From assembly GCA_003219495.1 (NCBI GenBank), contig QHOZ01000172.1:2831-11762 (forward strand): a stretch of DNA of 8,932 nt. Reading direction: 5' to 3'. Each line of letters begins with the position of its first letter. The first letter of the stretch is position 1. The stretch is from Verrucomicrobiota bacterium. Its GTDB lineage: Bacteria > Verrucomicrobiota > Verrucomicrobiae > Chthoniobacterales > UBA10450. Below are positions 1 to 5,623 of the stretch, piece by piece. Position numbers and translations under genes: made by a program. The notes beneath the pieces were generated by a model. The model saw nothing but the letters and a program-made list of their open reading frames with translations. It was not told where the DNA came from and searched no databases.

Positions 1-759
1 GAAGCGAAGAAAATCGTCTGGGCCGATCGCGCGAAATATTACGCGGACCCTGCGTTCGCAAAAATTCCGCTGACGAAATTACTTTCGAAAGAATACGCGG
101 CCGAGCGACGGAAACTGATCGATCCGAAGCGCGCTGCGAAATCCGTCGCCGCAGGAAAGATCGACAATGGCGACACGATTTATATGTGCACGGCGGATGA
201 TGAAGGAAACATGGTCTCGCTGATTCAAAGTAATTATCGCGGAATGGGCAGTGGCATCGTCGTGCCCGGTCTCGGATTCATGTTTCAGGATCGCGGGGAA
301 CTTTTTTCGATGGAACCGGGACACGCGAATGTTTACGCGCCTGGCAAGCGGCCGTTTCACACGATCATCCCCGGATTTGTGATGAAGGACGGAAAGCCGT
401 GGGAAGCATTCGGCGTGATGGGCGGCGGAATGCAACCGCAAGGTCACGTGCAAGTGCTGACGAACCAGATCGATTTCGGATTGGGTGTGCAGGAAGCGGG
501 CGACGCGTCACGATGGCAGCATGAAGGTGACAACGAACCGACCGGCGAAAAAATGACTGAGCACGGCGGCTATGTAAATTTAGAATCCGGAATTCCCGCC
601 GAAACGCAGCGCGAATTATTTCTGCGCGGACATGAGGTCCGTTTCGACGTTGGCGGTTACGGCGGTTATCAGGCAATCAAAGTTGAAATGCACGACGGCC
701 AGCGCGTTTACGTTGGCGCGAGCGAATCGCGCAAAGACGGGCAAGCCGCCGGTTACTAG
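1..759 (+). CDS. ggt: Gamma-glutamyltransferase family protein, C-terminal part (5' end outside window)
   Basis: The frame is open from base 1 to the TAG at 757-759 (252 residues), so an ATG at 184 is internal and the gene starts upstream. Family members are Ntn-hydrolases, usually exported, of about 550-600 residues; they self-cleave into two subunits and move or hydrolyse the gamma-glutamyl group of glutathione and related compounds. The piece seen covers the end of the large subunit and all of the small one. Near residue 59 is Gly-Asp-Thr-Ile-Tyr, followed by Asp-Glu-Gly-Asn-Met-Val-Ser-Leu; this is where the catalytic Thr at the new N-terminus is expected. SNYRGMGSG (77-85), the Asp-Arg-Gly-Glu-Leu-Phe block and MGGGMQPQGH near 140 are family landmarks. 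In classical enzymes Thr-Thr-His is found at the cleavage site; here it is Asp-Thr-Ile, as in the YwrD-like branch, so the exact substrate is uncertain. It ends tail to tail with the next gene. Confidence 0.9.
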   Translation, partial: EAKKIVWADRAKYYADPAFAKIPLTKLLSKEYAAERRKLIDPKRAAKSVAAGKIDNGDTIYMCTADDEGNMVSLIQSNYRGMGSGIVVPGLGFMFQDRGELFSMEPGHANVYAPGKRPFHTIIPGFVMKDGKPWEAFGVMGGGMQPQGHVQVLTNQIDFGLGVQEAGDASRWQHEGDNEPTGEKMTEHGGYVNLESGIPAETQRELFLRGHEVRFDVGGYGGYQAIKVEMHDGQRVYVGASESRKDGQAAGY

Positions 760-1346
760 TTCCGTTGCGATTTGAGATCGTTTAGTTTTTGCACCGCGCG
801 ATCAACATCTTTTTTGCGCGCGCTCCCGAGGGCGAGAAGTCTTTCCTGGCGATGAACATTTGCCTCCGCCGCATCGATGTCGGCCTGCTCACTCTTGGTG
901 TGCGCTGTATGCGCGGCTTGGATGGCGAGCGCGAGATTACTTTCCGTGGGAGTCACGTCAGTCTTCGCGATTTCGCCTGCGCTAACCTGTTTGTCTTTCG
1001 TCAACATTTGTTCCTTCGCGGAAACCAAACGCGCGTTGGCGAGCTGGAACTCGAGATGAACCACGCGCAACTTTCGCTGCTCGACTTCCAATTTGGAAAG
1101 CGCACCGATTTTCAAAAGGCGGTCCAGACCGGCCGCATTTCGTTTCGCGCGGGCAAATTCCTTTTCTAACTTCGCAAGATCAACATCGCGCGGACGCGCG
1201 GCGTCAGGCTGACCAGCCTTCTCCGAGTCGCGATTTGGAATTAGTAACGGCGGCTCGATGTCGAACGAATCCGGGTCGGCGCTCGTTTCCTGTGCGCAAA
1301 GATTCGTCGCGATGAAAATAACGAAAACTGCGGCGACGCGCAGCAT
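756..1346 (-). CDS. Secreted coiled-coil protein resembling an efflux-adaptor helical hairpin
   Basis: A 196-residue protein with an N-terminal signal peptide (MLRVAAVFVIFIATNLCA, cleavage probably after Cys-Ala near 18). An acidic, Pro-containing linker follows, then two long helical stretches (about 55-115 and 135-195) rich in Ala, Leu, Lys, Glu and Gln. The two helices carry matching elements: LDRLLKIGALSKLEVEQ (74-90) and QERLLALGSARKKDVDR (167-183). This 'RLLxxGAxSKxExD' pattern is typical of the alpha-hairpin of HlyD/RND membrane-fusion proteins and of TolC-type coiled coils, but the lipoyl and beta-barrel parts of an adaptor are missing. The start is ATG at 1346, with a GTG one codon earlier (1349); neither has a strong ribosome site. 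It begins about 14 bases after the stop of the upstream membrane-protein gene, so the two are probably cotranscribed and perhaps translationally coupled. Function unknown; a periplasmic spacer or scaffold is an inference. Confidence 0.7.
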   Translation of the reverse strand: MLRVAAVFVIFIATNLCAQETSADPDSFDIEPPLLIPNRDSEKAGQPDAARPRDVDLAKLEKEFARAKRNAAGLDRLLKIGALSKLEVEQRKLRVVHLEFQLANARLVSAKEQMLTKDKQVSAGEIAKTDVTPTESNLALAIQAAHTAHTKSEQADIDAAEANVHRQERLLALGSARKKDVDRAVQKLNDLKSQRN

Positions 1347-1360
1347 CACTTTAGCGGCGC

Positions 1361-2416
1361 CTAATGATGCCCGCCGACAATTCCGCCCACGGTTCCGCCG
1401 ACGCCGCCGGCCACTCCGCCGCCCAGGCCAGCGCCACCAAGTCCACCTAAACCACCGACGCCACCGCCGACTGGTCCAACGCTTCCCACACCACCGCTGG
1501 CGGCGCCCGCTCCGCTGCCGACGCCGGAAGTTGCGCCAGATCCTGAACCTCCACTGCTGCCACCCCCGACGCTGCCAATGAGACCAGCGCTACCCATTCC
1601 ACCCAAACCGCCGCTCGACATCATCTGATTCATCGGGCGCGTTGCGCTCATGGTTTGATTCATTGTGTTCTGCTGGAGATTTTTTGCTGTCGATGCTGTG
1701 TTCGCGACCGTGGCCGCCGCTTTCTGTTTTGCGCTCGCAACTTTTCGTTTCGACGGTTGCGCAACGCCTTTCGTCGTTTGAAGGACGGTCGTCGCGGGTT
1801 CGGTCGAAGCGACTGTGTGATAAAGCGATTGGACAGTCGTGCCCGAGCCCGGGGCGACTGTGTTCAGGTCGTTCGAAACTTGGCCAAAGATCGAGCTCGG
1901 CGGCGGTGGGAGAGGCGGAGGAAAAATCGTGACGGGCGGCGGAGGCGCGGTCACACCACCACCGGGCAGAGTGGTCGGGCCACCTGCAAGTGTCGGAGCT
2001 TGGAGAACGTCAGACGGCGCCGCATTCAAAACGCCGGAACTTTTCGCGTCACTATCGCTGTTTCTGGAATCGCGTTCGTTCTCATTGGTGAATTGATCGA
2101 AACCCCGGAGTTCTTGAGCGAGTGCAAGCTGTTCCGCTGAGACCGGGCGCGGATACAAATATTCTTTCGGCCAGGATGCGGCAGCTTGAAGCAGCTCACC
2201 GCCGTTGAAAAAATAAAACGCGCACACCAGCCCACCAACGGAAGCGATCGTGACAAAAACAACATTGGCCCAAGCGGATCGGCTTAGCTGCAAACTGCGA
2301 AAGAAATCAGCAAAGCTGCGCGCGGGAAGAGGGGCGACCGCCGCCGCCACAGTGGGCGTCGGGAAAGCTGGTTGCTCGGGAGTTGATAAAGCTTCGCGGA
2401 AATCCAGGTGAGGCAT
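1361..2416 (-). CDS. Single-pass membrane protein with Pro-rich segment and Gly-rich C-terminal tail
   Basis: A 351-residue protein that I do not recognise. In order: a cytosolic N-terminus (1-48); one hydrophobic segment (about 49-70, SAWANVVFVTIASVGGLVCA plus FYFF); a charged stretch around 95-125; a Pro-rich run (158-174); a Lys/Ala/Thr-rich part (215-250); a Met/Asn-rich patch (251-267); then about 80 residues that are mostly Gly, Ser, Ala and Val and end Gly-Gly-His-His. Basic residues before the membrane segment suggest the long C-terminal part lies outside the inner membrane. The anchor-then-Pro-rich layout recalls TonB, but no TonB C-terminal domain is visible. ATG 2416 is chosen over the in-frame upstream ATG at 2455, because 2416 has a GGAGGT site six bases away and 2455 lies upstream of the expected transcription start. 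It is the first gene of a unit with the coiled-coil gene. The low-complexity tail will attract false matches in searches. Confidence 0.75.
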   Translation of the reverse strand: MPHLDFREALSTPEQPAFPTPTVAAAVAPLPARSFADFFRSLQLSRSAWANVVFVTIASVGGLVCAFYFFNGGELLQAAASWPKEYLYPRPVSAEQLALAQELRGFDQFTNENERDSRNSDSDAKSSGVLNAAPSDVLQAPTLAGGPTTLPGGGVTAPPPPVTIFPPPLPPPPSSIFGQVSNDLNTVAPGSGTTVQSLYHTVASTEPATTVLQTTKGVAQPSKRKVASAKQKAAATVANTASTAKNLQQNTMNQTMSATRPMNQMMSSGGLGGMGSAGLIGSVGGGSSGGSGSGATSGVGSGAGAASGGVGSVGPVGGGVGGLGGLGGAGLGGGVAGGVGGTVGGIVGGHH

Positions 2417-2421
2417 ATTGC

Positions 2422-2428
2422 TACCTCC
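2422..2428 (-). promoter_or_regulatory. Strong Shine-Dalgarno (GGAGGTA) setting the start at 2416
   Basis: Read on the minus strand, the bases before ATG 2416 are CTGGAGGTAGCAATATG. GGAGGT is a near-perfect anti-16S match and sits six bases from the ATG. No comparable site precedes the alternative ATG at 2455. Confidence 0.8.
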
Positions 2429-2456
2429 AGGTTGATCTTCGGTTTGCTGGGTCACT

Positions 2457-2485
2457 TTTATACAGCATTAGCCGTTCCGGAGCAA
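2457..2485 (-). promoter_or_regulatory. Sigma-70-like promoter for the Gly-rich membrane protein / coiled-coil unit
   Basis: On the minus strand, TTGCTC (2485-2480) is followed after exactly 17 bases by TATAAA (2462-2457). This is close to the TTGACA-17-TATAAT consensus. Transcription would begin near 2450, leaving an untranslated leader of about 35 bases with the GGAGGT site. It lies in the divergent region 2417-2578 shared with the NlpC/P60 gene. Confidence 0.6.
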
Positions 2486-2578
2486 CTATCGCGTTGCGCG
2501 GGCAAAAAGGTTTTAGAAAAGTCATTTTTTTCTTTTCAAACGCCATTGTTGTGGCATAGGGATCGCTCGAAAACGCTC

Positions 2579-3106
2579 GTGTATTCCCTGAGCCCTAAAA
2601 TTCTAGTTGGGGCGGCTGTTTTGGCGGCCGTTCTGTCTTCTGCGAACGCGAATAGTTTCCCGGCGTCCGGTCCAACCGTGCCGGGAACGAAAGCTCGTCT
2701 TAGCGGCGGCAAAGCCTATGCGCCCGAGTCCGCCCCCCTCGTGGTCAAGCGCGCGATCTGGGCCGCGAATCAACTTTTCCGCAAGCCGTACATTTTTGGC
2801 GGCGGTCACAAATCGTTTACCGATCGCGGCTACGATTGTTCGGGAACAGTTTCTTATGCGCTCGGCGGCGCCGGGTTGTTGAAATCGCCGATCAGCTCAA
2901 CAGAATTTCGCAGGTATGGGCAAGGCGGCCGTGGCAAATGGATCACGATCTACGCGCGAAACGGCCACACTTACGCGATCATCGCCGGTTTGAGATTGGA
3001 CACGACGCCGTACATCACCGCGCACGACAAATGGGCGCCGGGTTGGCAGTCCACCGAGCGGGTTCCCGCGAGCGGGTTCGAAGCGCGACATCCGGTCGGC
3101 TTGTAA
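2579..3106 (+). CDS. NlpC/P60-like cysteine peptidase (probable cell-wall endopeptidase), secreted
   Basis: From GTG 2579 the protein has 175 residues. It starts with a Sec-type signal peptide: Lys7, a hydrophobic stretch 8-19, and Ser-Ala-Asn-Ala as the cleavage site near 24. The mature part shows the NlpC/P60 core: PYIFGGGH (70-77), then Tyr-Asp-Cys-Ser-Gly with the likely nucleophile Cys87, and Asn-Gly-His-Thr-Tyr-Ala with the likely catalytic His130 at the start of a beta strand (AIIAGLRLDT). A C-terminal Arg-His-Pro (170-172) may hold the third polar residue. Family members cut peptide bonds in peptidoglycan stems. There is no SH3 or LysM binding domain, so it is a bare catalytic unit. 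The start is uncertain: no ATG lies at a sensible place and the ribosome site is weak. It is divergent from the membrane-protein unit, suggesting an envelope-related neighbourhood. Confidence 0.75.
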   Translation: MYSLSPKILVGAAVLAAVLSSANANSFPASGPTVPGTKARLSGGKAYAPESAPLVVKRAIWAANQLFRKPYIFGGGHKSFTDRGYDCSGTVSYALGGAGLLKSPISSTEFRRYGQGGRGKWITIYARNGHTYAIIAGLRLDTTPYITAHDKWAPGWQSTERVPASGFEARHPVGL

Positions 3107-3143
3107 ATCCGCGCGCATCGCGCAAGGTCGACAAATCGTAAGA

Positions 3144-3714
3144 TGGACATCCAGCAATCGCGATTTCGGATTTAGCAAATCCGAGCTGCGCACGTTGCGC
3201 GCGCTGAAAACTCCCGCAGGGGTGCAGCGTTTCCTCGACGAATTGCCTTACAATCTTCGATACACCGCGCATTCGCCAAAAGACGTTTTGCGCCGGAGAA
3301 CGGCGTCTTGCCTGGAGGGCGGAATTTTCGCGGCAGCCGCGTTGCGAGTTCTCGGATTTCCTCCGCTAATTTTCGATCTCGGGTCATTGGGGTGCGGTGG
3401 CAAAATCGAATTTCACCGGCTGCCGCTACCGCGAGCCTGCCTATCGGAGTCTGCGCGAGCTGGCCATGAGCTACTTCAATATTTATTTCAATTTGCGATT
3501 TGAGCGCACGCTGCGGACTTATTCGCGCCCCGTAAATCTCGCGCGGTTTGATCGACGCAACTGGATGACGACGGAAAAAGAGATCTGGTTCATCGCCGAG
3601 CATCTCTGCGAAATTCCGCACCGGCGTTTGTTGACCAAAGCGATGGAGAGGAATCTCACCCGCGTCGACGCGCGCACGGTTCGAGCCGAAATGCTCGGGC
3701 ACCGGAAAAGATAA
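3144..3714 (+). pseudogene. Transglutaminase-like protein gene, broken by an internal deletion and frame change
   Basis: Two reading frames together make one protein. The first (frame of 3144, to the stop at 3501-3503) gives SKSELRTLRALKTP, FLDELPYNLRYT and a Cys-containing TASCLEGGIFAAAALRVLGF, the usual transglutaminase-like nucleophile region. At about 3384-3390 the similarity moves to the next frame, which reads Trp-Gly-Ala-Val-Ala-Lys-Ser-Asn-Phe, then REPAYRSLRELAMSYF, YSRPVNLARFDRRNWMT, and stops at 3712-3714. As I remember this family, about 15-18 residues, including an Asp-Asp-His-Val segment that supplies the catalytic His, lie between Leu-Asp-Leu and Trp-Gly-Ala-Val; here only two or three remain. 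No ATG or GTG is in frame before the conserved start; a TTG at 3195 is late. It is probably a dead gene, or an assembly error. Left edge approximate. Confidence 0.6.
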
Positions 3715-3717
3715 CGC

Positions 3718-4224
3718 CTAAATGCGTGTGGAACGGCGAGATCGTTCCGGCGGAGGCGGACAAATTCGAGCTGCTGTGGCCGCGGCTTCCATTTCCAATG
3801 GCGCATTTCGATAACCGACGGTTGCGCATTGATAAATGTAAGTTTGCAGGAACGGGAAGATTCCGCCGAGCCTCTGATATTGCGCGGTATGCACGAGCTC
3901 GTGAGCGATGAGGCCGCGATCGCGCCAACAGTCGGCGCGGATGAAAATGCCGTACTCGAGAGCGAGTCCGCTGGGCTTAGCGGTAAGGAAGTTGATCGAA
4001 GCCGCGGCCGCGCGCAGCATCGGATGCGCCGGAACGGGAACGTTCTCGACACGCAACAGGCGCACGCGTTCCGGATTCCGAACACCAATTGCTTTCGCGT
4101 CCGCCATCTCGGTTTCAGAAAGCGATACGCCCTCGCACAAGACACGCCGTTCTTGGTCCGCCGCCCATTGCGCGGCTAGCGGGAGAAGCTCGTCCAGACG
4201 ATCCAAGGTTGATTGTCGATCCAT
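3718..4224 (-). CDS. Small HExxH zinc metallopeptidase-like protein
   Basis: A 168-residue soluble-looking protein with no signal peptide or membrane segment. His-Glu-Leu-Val-His (108-112), in IAHELVHTAQYQRLGG, is a gluzincin-type zinc site. The segment that follows (FPFLQTYIYQ, VGYRNAPLEMEA) places Glu144 or Glu146 about 32-34 residues later as the likely third ligand. Upstream, SGLALEYGIFIRADCW forms the strands that normally precede this helix. The layout recalls small DUF4157-like peptidases, but I cannot name the family. Start ATG 4224 has no strong ribosome site. Its stop is three bases from the stop of the broken transglutaminase-like gene facing it. The substrate is unknown; because there is no export signal the protein would act in the cytoplasm unless exported otherwise. 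The C-terminal end (residues 152-168) is Pro/Arg-rich and probably disordered. Confidence 0.7.
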   Translation of the reverse strand: MDRQSTLDRLDELLPLAAQWAADQERRVLCEGVSLSETEMADAKAIGVRNPERVRLLRVENVPVPAHPMLRAAAASINFLTAKPSGLALEYGIFIRADCWRDRGLIAHELVHTAQYQRLGGIFPFLQTYIYQCATVGYRNAPLEMEAAATAARICPPPPERSRRSTRI

Positions 4225-4318
4225 CGAATTCTACAAAAGCAAAAATCCGGCCTGTGCGTGAAATATCTTCGCGCGCGCCAGTCTTTGCTAATGTGCCAGA
4301 CCCGCGCGAGTTCCACTA

Positions 4319-4723
4319 TTACGGACCGTAAGGCGACCAAAATCCCGTGCCCGCAACATCGGACAGCACGCCTAAGTCCGCCGCCGGAACCTGTGGGATC
4401 GAATCGACTGTCTGCGCTCCATACGCCGTCCCGAGAATGCTGTTTCCATTCAGGTAGAGCAGCGAGCCCTTCTTGACGTAGTTGGTCCAATCAGCCACCG
4501 CGACGGTGTCTCCCGTTCTGCGATTGGTTTCGATTGCGTATTGATCGACCGCCGAATCGATCATGCGCAGATCATTCAAAATGCGGCTCGCTTGAGAGCG
4601 TTTGCGAGCACGGAGAAAACCGGGAACTGCGATCGCCGCCAGGAGGGCGATGATGGCGACAACGATCATTATTTCGACCAGGGTGAAACCTTTCTGTGCT
4701 TTAGCGGCGGCGGATCTGTTCAT
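4319..4723 (-). CDS. Prepilin-type N-terminal cleavage/methylation protein (pseudopilin-like)
   Basis: The start ATG 4723 gives 134 residues with a short basic leader, MNRSAAAKAQKG, directly before FTLVEIMIVVAIIALLAAIA. This is the class III leader: prepilin peptidase cuts between Gly12 and Phe13 and methylates Phe, and the conserved Glu at mature position 5 is present (Glu17). The hydrophobic helix is followed by PGFLRARKRSQASRILNDLR and a short globular domain ending SPYGP. An ATG 11 codons upstream (4756) is also in frame, but its extra hydrophobic residues would spoil the leader. No strong ribosome site is visible. Such proteins are subunits of type II secretion pseudopili or type IV pili; in Verrucomicrobiota many stand alone, as here, with no other assembly gene in view. 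The downstream metallopeptidase gene is on the same strand after a 94-base gap. Confidence 0.85.
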   Translation of the reverse strand: MNRSAAAKAQKGFTLVEIMIVVAIIALLAAIAVPGFLRARKRSQASRILNDLRMIDSAVDQYAIETNRRTGDTVAVADWTNYVKKGSLLYLNGNSILGTAYGAQTVDSIPQVPAADLGVLSDVAGTGFWSPYGP

Positions 4724-4758
4724 ATATATAGAGAAAACCAGCAGCCGGCATGCCATTG

Positions 4759-4773
4759 TATCGATCTTCGATA
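4759..4773. promoter_or_regulatory. Perfect 6-3-6 palindrome upstream of marR, possible operator
   Basis: TATCGA-TCT-TCGATA is a perfect inverted repeat 27 bases before the marR ATG and between two divergent genes. It overlaps a weak promoter candidate for marR (TTGTAT at 4756-4761, 17 bases, then TACGAC at 4779-4784), so a bound repressor would block transcription. MarR regulators typically bind such short palindromes and repress themselves. A second 8-base palindrome, GGCATGCC, lies at 4747-4754. Binding is an inference. Confidence 0.45.
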
Positions 4774-4800
4774 TGACGTACGACCCCGTCCCGCACCCTC

Positions 4801-5217
4801 ATGAAAGACCTCACCCCTGATATCTACCGACCTCTCGCCGAATATCGCTACCTGCTCCGAAAGTTCCTTCGCTTTAGCAAGGACGTGCTCCGGGAGCGGG
4901 CTGGAATAAACCCCGAGCAATACGAGGCGCTTCTTGCCGTAAAAGTTTTCGCCTCGGACGATCCGCTCACCATTTCGCAACTGAGCGAGCGCCTTCAGGT
5001 GAAACACCATTCGGCGGTCAACATTGTGGACCGATTAGTCGAAAGGAAACTCATCACGCGGCAGCTGAGTGCACAGGACCGTCGCCAGCGTTATCTCCAG
5101 CTCACCGAGAAAGGCGAAAAACTGATTCAGGAGTTGGCGAGTGCTCATTTCAAAGAGCTACGCGCGCGCAGCACAGAGGAGTTCGCCACGCGATATAAAT
5201 TCGGAGATGAGCGTTAA
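4801..5217 (+). CDS. MarR-family transcriptional regulator
   Basis: A 138-residue protein of standard MarR length. An N-terminal helix pair (YRPLAEYRYLLRKFLRFSKD, residues 9-28) serves dimerisation. A winged helix-turn-helix follows: Asp-Pro-Leu-Thr-Ile-Ser-Gln-Leu-Ser-Glu-Arg-Leu-Gln-Val is the first helix, then KHHSAVNIVDRLVERKLI as the recognition helix, and a wing with the family signature Asp-Arg-Arg-Gln-Arg before YLQLTEKGEKLI. The C-terminal helix is short. MarR proteins usually bind palindromic operators as dimers and release them on binding a small molecule. It overlaps the next gene by 11 bases, so the VOC protein is very likely in the same operon, and the palindrome upstream suggests autoregulation. 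The ATG at 4801 has no clear Shine-Dalgarno. The ligand cannot be read from the sequence. Confidence 0.9.
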   Translation: MKDLTPDIYRPLAEYRYLLRKFLRFSKDVLRERAGINPEQYEALLAVKVFASDDPLTISQLSERLQVKHHSAVNIVDRLVERKLITRQLSAQDRRQRYLQLTEKGEKLIQELASAHFKELRARSTEEFATRYKFGDER

Positions 5218-5623
5218 AGTTTACGGGTGCAATCACGTCGCGATCGAAGTGGACGACATCGAGAAGGCAGTCGCGTTTTACAAGGACGTTTTCAATCTCG
5301 AGCCGTTGGATGGAGGAGAAGGCGACGCATTCTTCAAGCTGGGCGAGCACCAGTTTCTTGCCGTTTTCGAAGTTGAAAAAGTTCAGCGGGCGAATATGCG
5401 CCATTTCGGAATCATGGTGCGCGTCGAAAAACAGATCGCCGAAGTGCGGAAGAAGCTGACCGAGAAATACAAACTCAAACTCGAGCCGCCGTTTCGATGC
5501 GACTTTCACGATCCCTGGGGCAACCGAATTCAAGTTGTCGATCTTCACGATGAATCGCTGATTTGGTTGTTACCGTATCGCGAAGTGCAGAAGGCCGGCG
5601 TGAAGTTCGAGTCAAAGCGCTGA
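5207..5623 (+). CDS. VOC-family (glyoxalase/bleomycin-resistance fold) protein
   Basis: From ATG 5207 the protein has 138 residues and two beta-alpha-beta-beta-beta halves. The first begins GCNHVAIEVDDIEKAVAFYK with His10 at the usual first metal position; the second begins MRHFGIMV with His66 and ends with DPWGNRIQVVD. In most relatives the last motif is Gly-Asn-Arg-Ile-Glu; here Gln109 replaces the Glu ligand, so the metal site may be incomplete or the protein may bind rather than transform its ligand. The start was chosen because it begins the fold and because it overlaps marR by 11 bases (coupled translation); GGAG directly abuts the ATG, which is too close to be a normal ribosome site. 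An in-frame ATG at 5141 would lie well inside marR. Family roles include detoxification, antibiotic sequestration and dioxygenase chemistry; pairing with MarR suggests a response to a small toxic molecule, but the substrate is unknown. Confidence 0.85.
   Translation: MSVKVYGCNHVAIEVDDIEKAVAFYKDVFNLEPLDGGEGDAFFKLGEHQFLAVFEVEKVQRANMRHFGIMVRVEKQIAEVRKKLTEKYKLKLEPPFRCDFHDPWGNRIQVVDLHDESLIWLLPYREVQKAGVKFESKR

Larger units (their letters stand above)
2417..2578. other. Divergent intergenic region
   Basis: About 160 bases separate the start of the minus-strand membrane-protein gene from the likely start of the plus-strand NlpC/P60 gene. It holds the minus-strand promoter described separately and a T-rich run near 2525-2540 on the plus strand. 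No equally convincing plus-strand promoter is visible; a TTTTCA / CATAGG pair around 2535-2562 is only a weak candidate. Open reading continues upstream through this region in the NlpC/P60 frame to an ATG at 2408, but that would overlap the neighbour's start and put non-secretory sequence ahead of the signal peptide. Confidence 0.5.

Noticed and set aside
79..453. Minus-strand open frame opposite the gamma-glutamyltransferase
   Set aside because: His/Arg-rich composition and full overlap with clear family motifs on the plus strand; a shadow frame.
789..1169. Plus-strand open frame opposite the coiled-coil gene
   Set aside because: No domain pattern or signal peptide, while the minus strand gives a signal peptide and regular helices.
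1361..1620. PE-PGRS- or silk-like family assignment for the Gly-rich tail
   Set aside because: Low-complexity similarity only; no PE domain or phasing.
1655..2140. Plus-strand Arg/Cys-rich open frame opposite the Gly-rich membrane protein
   Set aside because: Composition is what the complement of a Pro/Gly-rich gene gives; the minus strand has a promoter and a strong ribosome site.
2408..2578. ATG 2408 as start of the NlpC/P60 protein
   Set aside because: It would overlap the divergent gene's start and hide the signal peptide behind 57 unrelated residues.
3143..3175. ATG 3143 as start of the transglutaminase-like protein
   Set aside because: It is in another frame and meets a stop after ten codons.
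3519..4145. Minus-strand Arg/Ser-rich open frame
   Set aside because: It overlaps the HExxH gene in another frame and has no recognisable domain.
5141..5206. ATG 5141 as start of the VOC protein
   Set aside because: It would add residues encoded inside marR; the fold begins just after ATG 5207.
5150..5548. Minus-strand open frame opposite the VOC gene
   Set aside because: A shadow of a well-supported fold on the plus strand.
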